Part shown: piece by piece, positions 28,319-36,500 of the stretch
How positions within the stretch are numbered: position 1 is the first letter of the stretch
How the letters are laid out: each line of letters begins with the position of its first letter
Source of the DNA: Echinicola pacifica DSM 19836
GTDB taxonomy: Bacteria; Bacteroidota; Bacteroidia; Cytophagales; Cyclobacteriaceae
Assembly (NCBI RefSeq): GCF_000373245.1
Contig: NZ_KB890739.1
Location: 721,099 to 785,098 of the forward strand
Length of the DNA stretch: 64,000 nt
Direction of reading: 5' to 3'
Translations under genes and position numbers: made by a program
Notes under the pieces: model-generated
The model's database searches: none
What the model was told of the DNA's origin: nothing
The model's input: only the letters and a program-made list of their open reading frames with translations

Positions 28319-28336
28319 ATTTTTGGAAGAATTTTT

Positions 28337-28367
28337 TTTGAAAACGAAAAAGAAATTCTTTTATTTG
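28337..28367 (+). promoter_or_regulatory. Promoter of tRNA-Pro
   Basis: TTTG (28337-28340), 19 bases, then TTTATTTG (28360-28367), one mismatch from the Bacteroidota TAnnTTTG -7 box. Transcription would start near 28374, about 40 bases ahead of the mature tRNA. Confidence 0.5.
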
Positions 28368-28415
28368 CGTCAACCAAATCGAGAAGCTCTCCGGAGCGTT
28401 GAGATAGGGTGTATT

Positions 28416-28489
28416 CGGAGTGTAGCGCAGCCCGGTAGCGTACTTGCATGGGGTGCAAGGGGTCGCTGGTTCGAGTCCAGTCACTCCGA
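28416..28489 (+). tRNA. tRNA-Pro (anticodon GGG)
   Basis: 74 bases fold as a normal tRNA. Acceptor CGGAGTG pairs with CACTCCG, the anticodon loop is ATGGGGT on a CTTGC/GCAAG stem, giving anticodon GGG, and the T-arm is CTGG-TTCGAGT-CCAG. The discriminator is A and no CCA is encoded. It reads CCC/CCU proline codons. Confidence 0.93.
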
Positions 28490-28515
28490 CATCTACAAAA
28501 CCTTCCGGTTTTGGT

Positions 28516-28549
28516 ATCCTGTAAATCATTAGGTTTACAGGATTTTTTT
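28516..28549 (+). terminator. Terminator after tRNA-Pro
   Basis: ATCCTGTAAA pairs perfectly with TTTACAGGAT around a 7-nt loop, followed by seven T residues. It ends the single-tRNA transcript. Confidence 0.85.
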
Positions 28550-28818
28550 GTTTTGGAGAGTGGATATGGAAACATCTTAACTTAGTATTTCTATAGGGAT
28601 AGTTTTTTTAGATATAGAATAGATTATTAAAAAGGCAGGAAACATATTAATAATGTCTTTAGATTTTTAGGAGCCTTAGCGGCCAATCCGGAGGTAGGCT
28701 GAAGGATATGGGTGACTTATATAGATTTTCTATGGAACAGGTTTTCTGAGATAGGTGTTAATTCAAATGTGTAGGTTAATTTTCATTAGCCTATGAAATT
28801 TTATATATTGTAAATGCT

Positions 28819-29034
28819 ATGAGTAAGGAAAAACTTGAATATATCAGTACCCGTATGGTGAAGAGGAGATCAACTAAAGCCTTTAAAGATGGGGCTAAAA
28901 AGGCGATGGAAATCAATGGCTACGTAGTGATAGCCCAGGATGGATGGGTAGTTAAGAAATATAAGGATGGGCGGATTGAACAAATTAAAAAAATCCAACA
29001 TGGTAGTAAAAATCAGGATTTGATTTTGGATTGA
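28819..29034 (+). CDS. Small basic protein, putative antitoxin of the zeta-like pair
   Basis: A 71-residue lysine-rich protein without signal peptide. Its middle (GYVVIAQDGWVVKKYKDG) predicts a small beta-hairpin or winged element between helices. Its stop overlaps the ATG of the zeta-toxin-like gene (TGATG, one shared base), so the two must be translated together, as in toxin-antitoxin pairs. It does not resemble the canonical epsilon antitoxin. The antitoxin role is therefore inference from arrangement and partner only. The pair lies just downstream of tRNA-Pro in a region of accessory genes. Confidence 0.6.
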   Translation: MSKEKLEYISTRMVKRRSTKAFKDGAKKAMEINGYVVIAQDGWVVKKYKDGRIEQIKKIQHGSKNQDLILD

Positions 29035-29825
29035 TGACCAAGCGTATGCGGATATTTGCTGGGCCTAATGGTTCGGGGAAAAGCTCAGTAATCAAAGCCA
29101 TAAGAGATACTGAAGTTGGTAAAGGTAAGAAATTGGACTTCGGTATTTATATTAATGCTGACGATTTAGCTGAAGAGCTTTATTCTAATGCAGTAGATTT
29201 TAGCAACTACAATGTTCTTTTTAACCAAAATGAGTTTGAGATTATTATTGGAGAATCAGGTTTAATTGGTAATCAATTTCCTATCACCAGATTGCTAAAG
29301 TGTATTGAAGTTTGCGACAACAGATTGAAAATATTAAAAATTATTGCTCAGGAAAAAGATGATGAGCCTTATGAAAGGATTGCACAAATCCTAGCAGATT
29401 ATTTAAGAAAGAAACTACTGGAGGGAGGAGCGAAATTTTCTTTCGAAACAGTTTTTTCTCATTCTAGTAAATTAGAAATAATAAGGAAAGCTAAGGAGGA
29501 GGGGTATAAGGTATATCTATACTTCATTTCTACTGAGGATCCTGAAATAAATATTCACAGAGTGAAAAAGGTAAGGGTAATACAAAATGGTCATGACGTA
29601 CCTAAAGAGAAAATTATTAGTAGGTATTATCGCTCCATGGATCTCATGTATGAAGCTGCACAGCTGTGTTACCAGGCCTATTTTTTCGATAACTCTCAGG
29701 AAGGAATCATACATAACTTATTTGGCCATTTTAAACTTAATGCTAGGGATCAAAAAGTGTGGAATATGAGTGAAGAGGCGGTCCCAGAATGGTTCAAGCA
29801 TTATTATTCAGGGAAAATAGCTTGA
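29034..29825 (+). CDS. Zeta-toxin-like P-loop kinase
   Basis: The 263-residue cytoplasmic protein has the Walker A motif GPNGSGKSS (residues 10-18), then NADDLAEEL and SFETVFSH, the two regions that in zeta toxins shape the substrate pocket. Zeta toxins phosphorylate UDP-N-acetylglucosamine and block cell-wall synthesis; whether this one does is not known. Start: TTG at 29031 is also in frame, but the ATG at 29034, overlapping the upstream stop by one base, is preferred. The paired small gene would be the antitoxin. Alternatively it is a non-toxic AAA-type kinase of the same fold. Confidence 0.72.
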   Translation: MTKRMRIFAGPNGSGKSSVIKAIRDTEVGKGKKLDFGIYINADDLAEELYSNAVDFSNYNVLFNQNEFEIIIGESGLIGNQFPITRLLKCIEVCDNRLKILKIIAQEKDDEPYERIAQILADYLRKKLLEGGAKFSFETVFSHSSKLEIIRKAKEEGYKVYLYFISTEDPEINIHRVKKVRVIQNGHDVPKEKIISRYYRSMDLMYEAAQLCYQAYFFDNSQEGIIHNLFGHFKLNARDQKVWNMSEEAVPEWFKHYYSGKIA

Positions 29826-30245
29826 TTTTTCATTATGCCTATATTCTTTCCTTTTAGCATTTTGAGCAGGAAAATATTATAAGACCACTTAACTTAAAAA
29901 GTCAATTAATTAACCCCAATTTAATGCCAGTAGACTGTTTAAGTGCTAACTAACCTGCTCAAATCTCCATTCAGGCATAGTGATTTTTAGAAGTTGCTAT
30001 GGAGGGATCTTATATCTTTCTGCCATGGAGTCATTTTTCGTGCTACTTCCCAGATTTACCATTTTTAGGGCGGGATTTACCTTTATTGCCTATCTTCCTT
30101 TACCTACTTTTGTACATGATTGGCGTGGCTAATACGGAGTTATGATTATTATTCTATTGGATTTCAAATCATCAAACCTTAGATAAGCAGAACCTGTAGT
30201 AGGAACTACGTCATGTTTCCAGGTATCATTTAAACCTCAAAAACT
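29826..30245. other. Intergenic region, nothing recognised
   Basis: 420 bases, AT-rich, after the zeta-like gene. A 36-codon hydrophobic frame near 30025 is not convincing. No terminator or promoter of good quality was seen. Confidence 0.4.
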
Positions 30246-30440
30246 ATGAGTGAAGTAGCAACTTGCCCCAAATGTGGAAGTAAATCTCGCATCAAAGAGA
30301 TGGAAGGCGAAATTGTCTATCAGGCAGTTCAGGATGAAGAAGCCTTCAAAAAGATCAGTCAGATGAAAAAGGCATTAGAGAAATTTAAGGCGAAGGCGGA
30401 GCAACTGGAGAAAGAATTGGAGCAGCTCAGGTCCACCTGA
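30246..30440 (+). CDS. Small zinc-ribbon-like / coiled-coil protein
   Basis: A 64-residue protein starting with a CPKCGS knuckle (residues 7-12), followed by a strongly charged coiled coil (about residues 34-62: KISQMKKALEKFKAKAEQL). Only one CxxC pair is present, so a single protein could bind zinc only as a dimer or with other ligands. It is cytoplasmic. No partner gene is evident; the next gene begins about 150 bases later. I do not recognise the family. Confidence 0.6.
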   Translation: MSEVATCPKCGSKSRIKEMEGEIVYQAVQDEEAFKKISQMKKALEKFKAKAEQLEKELEQLRST

Positions 30441-30593
30441 GATACTCAATACTAGCCTTAGCTATTCGCCTAATTTATATTTCAATTAATAGAATTCATG
30501 CAGAACCTACAGCCATTGTCTGATCCTTCAGGTTTGGGAGTTGGAGGTTGTCTTAATCCGAATTCGAGCATAGTTCTATTGCATAAACAAATA

Positions 30594-31934
30594 ATGAAAA
30601 TGAAGAATTTAATATATATTATCACATTGGTTATAATGAACTTTTCGGTCCATGCCTATGGGCAGGAAACGAGAGCGACAGCTATTCTTAAGGAAAGAAA
30701 TAGCGAATTTACCCCTGAGATCATCAAATTAAATGAGCAGGTATATGTAGCTGTTGGATATGATGGCTCCAATACCTCCATGGTAATAGGTCAGGATGGA
30801 GTAGTGATCATCGACGCACTCAGAGCCCTAGGGGCAGCCGAAAAGGTGGCTGAGAAGTTTAGGGAAATTTCTGATAAACCTGTCAAAGCCATTATATATA
30901 CCCATGGTCATATGGATCATACTGGAGGTACTTCGGCTTTTGTGGGAGACCAGAAGGACGTGAAGATTATTGCTCGGGAAGGGTTTAAGGATGAGCTGCA
31001 AGAAAATTCACCCGTTGAGCCTATCCTTAAAGAAAGAAATGCTCGGCAGTTTGGACGAAATCTACCCCCATCGGATATCATAAACAGGGGAGTGGCTGCA
31101 GGAAGCACTTCCACAGATAGGCCGGGTGAAGGGTACCTCAAACCTAATCTGATTTTTCAAGATTCTTTAACCATCCAACTTGCTGGAATCGATTTTCAGC
31201 TTTATGCTGCCGATGGGGAAACTAATGATCAGCTTTTCGTGTGGTGTCCAGATTTAGAGACCTTATGGACAGGGGATAATTACTATAAATCATTTCCTAA
31301 CCTCTATGCGATCCGAGGATCGCAATACAGAGATGTCAAATCATGGGGCGAATCCATCCGGAAGATGAGTGCTTTTCCAGCCACGCAGCTTGTACCGGGT
31401 CATACGCGGCCTGTCTCTGGAAAATCATCTGTTCACGAAAATTTGATAAACTATGCCACCGCAATACAGAGCGTATATCAGCAAACTATTGACGCTATGA
31501 ATAAGGGATATACTCTTCAGCAAACCGTAGATGTGGTGAAGTTGGCAGATTCCTTAAAGAATCAACCTAACCTCCAGGAATTCTATGGCTCGGTATCCTG
31601 GGGTGTGCGTTCCATATTTCTACATTATGTAGGATGGTTTGACGGAAATCCTACAAATCTCAATCCCTTGCCGGAAGTAGAGGAGGCAAGAAATATGATA
31701 CAACTCGCAGGAGGAGAAGAAAAGATGTTTGCACAGTTGTCCAAAGCATTGGAAAATGGCAGCTATCAGTGGGGTTTGCAGCTGTCAGATTACTTATTGC
31801 AGACTTCTGATCAGAGATTAAAGGTAATGGATCTTAAAGTCAAGCTTCTGCGCGCTTTGGCAGAGCAGCAGATAAATGCTCCAGCTAGAAATTATTATCT
31901 TTCCTATGCATATATTTTGGAAAACAGTAAATAG
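30594..31934 (+). CDS. MBL-fold hydrolase related to linear alkylsulfatases (SdsA1/BDS1-like), short form
   Basis: The 446-residue precursor starts with a signal peptide (MKMKNLIYIITLVIM, cleaved near YGQ). The metallo-beta-lactamase metal site THGHMDHTGG is intact, and downstream HxxxHxDH-class ligands recur (TGDNYYK, PGHTRPV). The middle matches the alkylsulfatase dimerisation region. Known alkylsulfatases are about 650 residues and end in an SCP2-like sterol-carrier domain; this protein stops before it. It may hydrolyse sulfate or other esters of small lipids in the periplasm. The start at 30594 is chosen because upstream in-frame sequence lacks signal-peptide character. Confidence 0.75.
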   Translation: MKMKNLIYIITLVIMNFSVHAYGQETRATAILKERNSEFTPEIIKLNEQVYVAVGYDGSNTSMVIGQDGVVIIDALRALGAAEKVAEKFREISDKPVKAIIYTHGHMDHTGGTSAFVGDQKDVKIIAREGFKDELQENSPVEPILKERNARQFGRNLPPSDIINRGVAAGSTSTDRPGEGYLKPNLIFQDSLTIQLAGIDFQLYAADGETNDQLFVWCPDLETLWTGDNYYKSFPNLYAIRGSQYRDVKSWGESIRKMSAFPATQLVPGHTRPVSGKSSVHENLINYATAIQSVYQQTIDAMNKGYTLQQTVDVVKLADSLKNQPNLQEFYGSVSWGVRSIFLHYVGWFDGNPTNLNPLPEVEEARNMIQLAGGEEKMFAQLSKALENGSYQWGLQLSDYLLQTSDQRLKVMDLKVKLLRALAEQQINAPARNYYLSYAYILENSK

Positions 31935-32123
31935 CAAAATGATTATTGATTTATAACCCTTTATAGGGTTTGACAGCGGTAATTATTAGAACTGGAGTAT
32001 AAGGAAATGGAGGTTTTATCCTTCTTTTTGATCATAATGGTAATAGTCTGGTTGTTTAAAACCGATTTAATTATCGCATTCTAGCTCTCCATACCATCCA
32101 TTTAAATTTTAAATTGACATTAT

Positions 32124-32981
32124 ATGAAAATCGCAGTGACATCAGCAAGTGGGCAACTGGGAGCAGCCATTGTCCTTCAACTCATCAAAGATATAGGGAA
32201 AGATCAGGTGATCGGGATTGCTCGAACTCCTGCCAAGGCCTCTGCACTGGGGGTGGAAATCCGCCCTGGGGACTATAATAATCGCCCACAACTGGACGAA
32301 GCCTTGAAAGGTGTGGATGCCGTGCTGCTGGTTTCTGGAATGGACGATCCTCAGAAGAGAATCCAACAGCATAGGAATGTCATAGACGCGGCAAAGCTAA
32401 ATGGAGTGCAGAAAATTGTTTATACAAGCATCATAGGGGATGAAAATAAGACGGCTTTCAGCCCGGTGATTAAGAGTAATCGGAATACGGAAAAGGATAT
32501 CCGAGATTCAGGAATGGCCTGGAGCATTGGGAGAAATGGTATTTATATCGAGCCCGATTTAGAGTATTTGGATAACTATATAGAGGCGGGAGAAATAACA
32601 AATTGTGCCGGTACCGGCAAATGCGCCTATACAAGTAGGGAGGAACTAGCTCGTGCCTATGCACAGATGCTGATAAATGATGTGCATAATAGTCAAACCT
32701 ATAATCTTGTAGGAGAGCCTATCAGTCAGGATCAGTTGGCGGAGGTCATCAATGAAGTCTATCAGACGGAATTGACTTATCATCCCATTTCCGTGGAGGA
32801 GTATGAGGCGGAAAGAAAGCAGGAACTGGGAGATTTTTTGGGAACTATCATCGCTGGTATCTATGAGGGAATTAGAAACGGTGCTAATGAGGTGCCCTCT
32901 GACTTCTCGAAGGCCGCCGGGACTCCTCATCAGTCCCCAAAGGCTATGGTGGAATCTTTCAAAAAACAGCAAAATAAATAA
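32124..32981 (+). CDS. NmrA-type NAD(P)H-binding reductase (QorB-like)
   Basis: The 285-residue cytoplasmic protein opens with the Rossmann motif TSASGQLGAA and continues as an NmrA-like atypical short-chain dehydrogenase (GVDAVLLVSG, QKIVYTSIIG). The order of motifs and length fit quinone oxidoreductase 2 (QorB) and related redox-sensing proteins. It probably reduces quinones with NADPH. Monocistronic, with a strong terminator behind it (33019-33056). Confidence 0.82.
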   Translation: MKIAVTSASGQLGAAIVLQLIKDIGKDQVIGIARTPAKASALGVEIRPGDYNNRPQLDEALKGVDAVLLVSGMDDPQKRIQQHRNVIDAAKLNGVQKIVYTSIIGDENKTAFSPVIKSNRNTEKDIRDSGMAWSIGRNGIYIEPDLEYLDNYIEAGEITNCAGTGKCAYTSREELARAYAQMLINDVHNSQTYNLVGEPISQDQLAEVINEVYQTELTYHPISVEEYEAERKQELGDFLGTIIAGIYEGIRNGANEVPSDFSKAAGTPHQSPKAMVESFKKQQNK

Positions 32982-33018
32982 AGACAAATTTGATTTGTCT
33001 AGGTGATAGAAAGTAAAA

Positions 33019-33056
33019 TGGGGGCAAGATATACCATCTTAGCCCCCTTCCTTTTT
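33019..33056 (+). terminator. Intrinsic terminator
   Basis: GGGGGC pairs with GCCCCC (33020-33025, 33042-33047) and an inner AGAT/ATCT pairing extends the stem; TTCCTTTTT follows. It ends the NmrA-type reductase transcript. Confidence 0.8.
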
Positions 33057-33271
33057 GGCGCTTTGAGAGGAAGAACTATTTAATTCTTGAATTTGAATAA
33101 TAACTGCTATGAATGCCATGAAATCGCCTTAGATAACAGGTGAATCAGCCAAAAAAGCAAACAGCCTACACTAAATACGGATGTAAAACCGCTTTTTATA
33201 TGAATGGAGGGGCGAAATTATTTTATTTTGCCATCTTTAAGAATTGGCAATTATACTTTCTTGAAATTCAT

Positions 33272-34777
33272 ATGATGAGAAATTTTTCTAAATATTTTAA
33301 AGCTTGTATTCTGGTTTCTGCATTCCTGCTCAGCTTTCAGGGTTTTGGTCAGGCTACTGACTATATTACACCTCGCTATAAGGTCACCCTTCCAGAGGCG
33401 CATATTGGGGATTTGGATATTGACACCAGGCTGATGGATAGTTATGAGCCTGTTTCAGATAATATCAGGCAGTTTTATCTTGACTCAAGAGCTTTTTTTT
33501 CAGAGAATAGTGAGGCTGATTTCACTTCTGTAGAGATACTTCAAGCAGCACAAAAATATAATATTGGGCTAATGGCTGGCCCAATGTTGGGGGATTTGAG
33601 AGCGGATGGGCTCAGTCTGTGGCTGCGTCCGTCGGTACCAACTCCCTTGCTGATCAAGGTTATTCATCCGACAACTTCCGAAGAGAAGACCTTCCATAGC
33701 GGGACCATCGTGCCGGGTCAGGAGCAGCGGATCACTATAGATGGATTAAATTCCAATACCCAATATCAATATGAGGTATATGCTAAACAGAATAAGATAG
33801 CGGCAGGGAGTTTTACCACTTGTTCAGAAGGGGATGAGGAAGGGATAATAAGATTGGCATTCGGCTCTGGATTCCATAAGATAGGCTTACATAATCCCAA
33901 TTTAATTGGTCAAATAGTACAAAGGAACCCACATGCCATGCTGTTGATGGGAGATATTGCGGTGGATGATAGAGACAACAAAATCAATATGCACCGCTCT
34001 GATTACCTTCTGCGTGATCTCTCAAAGCCTTGGCAGTACCTTGCCGCCAATGTCCCCATTTATGCTTCCTGGGATGATCATGATTATATGAATAACGACC
34101 TTAGCGGCATTCCGGAGGGTTTTTCTATAGCAGACCAGGAGGCTCTCAGAGAAATGTGGCACCAAAACTGGAATAACCCAGAAAACACAGAAGAGGGCAT
34201 CTATTTCAATAGCCGTATTGGGTCGGTGGAAGTGATCATGTTGGATACCCGGTCATTCCGAAATAACGCCGCAAGGGGAGAATATGGTGCTTATCTAGGC
34301 ACTGATCAGCTGGCATGGCTGAAGGAAACTTTGGAGAATTCTACCGCTACATTTAAAGTGATTTCAAGTGGAACCATGTGGAGTGATTATATCTCCAATG
34401 GGAAAGATTCATGGGGGACTTGGGACACGCTCGCCCGGGAGGAGATCTATCGATTTATCGAAAAAAAAGAGATACCAGGAGTAGTTTTGATCAGCGGGGA
34501 TCGGCATGGTGCGCGAGCATTTTCCATCCCTCGGAAAGAGGGATTCAGCTTTTATGAGTTTGGTCCGGCATCGCTAGGAGGAGTGCCGGGACCTGAAGCT
34601 ATTGCCAAAGATTCCAGCCATCAGCTATTTGGATACCTAGGCAAGGATTTTATCGCTTATGGAGAATTTACCTTTGACAGCACTGGAGAGGAGCCTAGTG
34701 TCGTCTTTCGCCTAATAGATGAAAAGGGTGATATTCTTGAAGAACATAAATTAAAGTATAGCCAGCTGACTCCATAA
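33272..34777 (+). CDS. Exported PhoD-like metallophosphatase
   Basis: The 501-residue precursor starts with a Sec signal peptide (MMRNFSKYFK, cleaved near GFGQ); an in-frame start 44 codons upstream is ignored as it hides the signal. A fibronectin-like N-terminal part precedes the PhoD metallophosphatase core. Metal ligands are visible in GDIAVDDRDN, SWDDHDYMNND and SGDRHGARAF. PhoD-type enzymes cleave phosphate mono- and diesters, including teichoic acids and nucleotides. Unlike classical PhoD it lacks a Tat signal. Monocistronic, ending before a bidirectional terminator (34888-34924). Confidence 0.8.
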   Translation: MMRNFSKYFKACILVSAFLLSFQGFGQATDYITPRYKVTLPEAHIGDLDIDTRLMDSYEPVSDNIRQFYLDSRAFFSENSEADFTSVEILQAAQKYNIGLMAGPMLGDLRADGLSLWLRPSVPTPLLIKVIHPTTSEEKTFHSGTIVPGQEQRITIDGLNSNTQYQYEVYAKQNKIAAGSFTTCSEGDEEGIIRLAFGSGFHKIGLHNPNLIGQIVQRNPHAMLLMGDIAVDDRDNKINMHRSDYLLRDLSKPWQYLAANVPIYASWDDHDYMNNDLSGIPEGFSIADQEALREMWHQNWNNPENTEEGIYFNSRIGSVEVIMLDTRSFRNNAARGEYGAYLGTDQLAWLKETLENSTATFKVISSGTMWSDYISNGKDSWGTWDTLAREEIYRFIEKKEIPGVVLISGDRHGARAFSIPRKEGFSFYEFGPASLGGVPGPEAIAKDSSHQLFGYLGKDFIAYGEFTFDSTGEEPSVVFRLIDEKGDILEEHKLKYSQLTP

Positions 34778-34887
34778 GTGGGTTTTTAATAAGGAATCCA
34801 GTGAATGGTATTGTCTCATTGACCTTTATTTACCCACAATACTGGCAGAAGAGGACTGTGTGCCATGGGGGAATTTTGGGATAAAAA

Positions 34888-34924
34888 AAATAAGTTTCAG
34901 GCTTTAGAAGTCTGAAACTTATTT
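34888..34924. terminator. Bidirectional intrinsic terminator
   Basis: AAATAAGTTTCAG pairs perfectly with CTGAAACTTATTT around an 11-nt loop, A-rich before and T-rich after. It lies between the PhoD-like gene and the convergent small lipoprotein gene. Confidence 0.8.
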
Positions 34925-34997
34925 CATCTTTTCGCATAATTCCCTATTAATGGATTGCGAAGCCCGGAAAGTTCGAATTTTTATCCCCATGAATGGA

Positions 34998-35225
34998 TTA
35001 AAACTTCTTATTGGCTCCATTCAGATTTTCTTCATGAGCGATGGAGTCTGTTTCCAGGCTATCCCTAACCGATTCCGGCATTTCATGTCGATCTCTGAAG
35101 GTGCTGGATTCTTCACCATATTCTTTTTCGGTACCAATATTATTACGTCCATCCCCCGAGCCATTTCCACAGCTCCAAAGCATTCCTACCATGAGGATTC
35201 CAAATGTTATTTTTAGTGCTTTCAT
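34998..35225 (-). CDS. Small lipoprotein of unknown function
   Basis: A 75-residue precursor with a clear lipoprotein signal: hydrophobic stretch ITFGILMVGML and lipobox LWSC, with the cysteine at residue 19. The mature part is about 57 residues, highly polar (Glu, Asp, Asn, Ser-rich), and probably unstructured. It would sit in the inner or outer membrane facing the periplasm. No family or partner is recognised. Confidence 0.65.
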   Translation of the reverse strand: MKALKITFGILMVGMLWSCGNGSGDGRNNIGTEKEYGEESSTFRDRHEMPESVRDSLETDSIAHEENLNGANKKF

Positions 35226-35492
35226 AGTTTTATAATTGTTGGTTTGGTAATTGAATAATCCAATATCATGCCCAAACTATATATTAAATGATAATTTTTT
35301 TGATTTTTATATAGTCCCTTCATTTTTGACGTGAGCATTCGACTCAATTCACAGCTAAATTAGTGGGTTTTTATAGAGCTTATAGTAAAGTGGTGTATTA
35401 TAGGTTTTTACGCTTACTTTGTTCTTTCTTAGCAGCTGATCCGTATTTGGATTCTTAATCTAAGTAGTTCCTCGCAGTCATATTATCTCGCA

Positions 35493-36383
35493 TTATGCAT
35501 TAGAATAATTGAATGGAGGGCTTATGTTTTGAATTTGGGCAAATATTCCATCCATCCACGGCCTCTTTTTAGCAGGTAATGAGATTTTCAATACCTGCTT
35601 ATTTGCATGATTTACCCTCCATGCTCTGAATGCAAAGCAATAGGATTTCAGTGTTTTTAAGGTGGCCCAATTATGATGATTCAGCGCAAAATAACGGAAT
35701 AAACTCATTAGGTTATAAGCTACCATGATGAATCTGAACGAGGCTTCTGTTGTCGGCAGTGTAGCCGGGCCTTAGCCAGGCATTGGCTACCATTCGGGTC
35801 TGTCCCACAAAAAGCCATTAGTGGATGATGGGAAGTCCTACCCCGTGTATTGGGATTGTATCCTATGGCACTTCCTTCCTGTTTCCCGAAGCCGGTAATC
35901 ACATTACTGTCAACATCAACAGTAAGATTGTCTACGCCAATCTGGTCAAAAAACCAGTTCTGAAGGACAGGGAAAACTTCGGTGTTTCTTTTTTGGGAAA
36001 CTTACTGAAAAATCGGCTTTAGGTGCTCTGCGAAGACATCTGATCCAATCCGAAAATAGACTGCAATACCGTATCATAACGCAGCCAGTCACAATGAATA
36101 TAACGGTTAGCCCCAGTCCAAATGCTTCGCCAAAATGAGGTCACAATACTGCCGGATCATAGCTTCTGTTAGATCCCGGCTGAGGTAAATCAAGGAAGCT
36201 GAGATACTCCTTGATTTCAGGCTGCTCCACAAAACGCTTCATCAGACTCATTCCACCATAGGGTGTGAATGGTTTGCCAGAATACTCAATTGGCAGATTA
36301 ACCATTTTGGTGAGATTTAGTTCTATTAAAAATCGTGAATTTCTATTCCCTTTCGAAGATTTTGGACTATTCCTATTGTTCAA
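35493..36383 (-). pseudogene. Decayed IS1380-family transposase
   Basis: Read on the minus strand, three pieces of one IS1380-type transposase follow each other in order but in different frames. The N-terminal part is at 36141-36383 (GGMSLMKRF...LPQPGSNRSYDP). The middle is at about 35720-35990 (LTVDVDSNVITGFGKQEGS, GYNPNTRGRTSHHPLMAF, and in another frame TRMVANAWLRPG). The C-terminal part is at 35493-35726 (MVAYNLMSLFRYFAL, TLKTLKSYCFAFRAW). Stop codons, frameshifts and a missing stretch of the catalytic middle make it inactive. Terminal inverted repeats were not identified. The relic sits directly upstream of the glycan-degradation block. Confidence 0.85.
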
Positions 36384-36500
36384 TTGGGGATTATCCTAGA
36401 AAGGCTTGAAGCAATAGAATATCCTTTATCTAGTATGATACAGGGTAGTTTCCCTATTTATTTTCATTAACATTAAGTCTCCTGAGGTGTGGGAGGAAGA

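Noticed and set aside
28416-28489. tRNA-Pro as an attachment site for an integrated island
   Set aside because: No direct repeat of the tRNA 3' end and no integrase gene were seen downstream.
30025-30135. 36-codon hydrophobic frame before the zinc-ribbon-like gene
   Set aside because: No start context and no terminator; chance frames of this size are expected.
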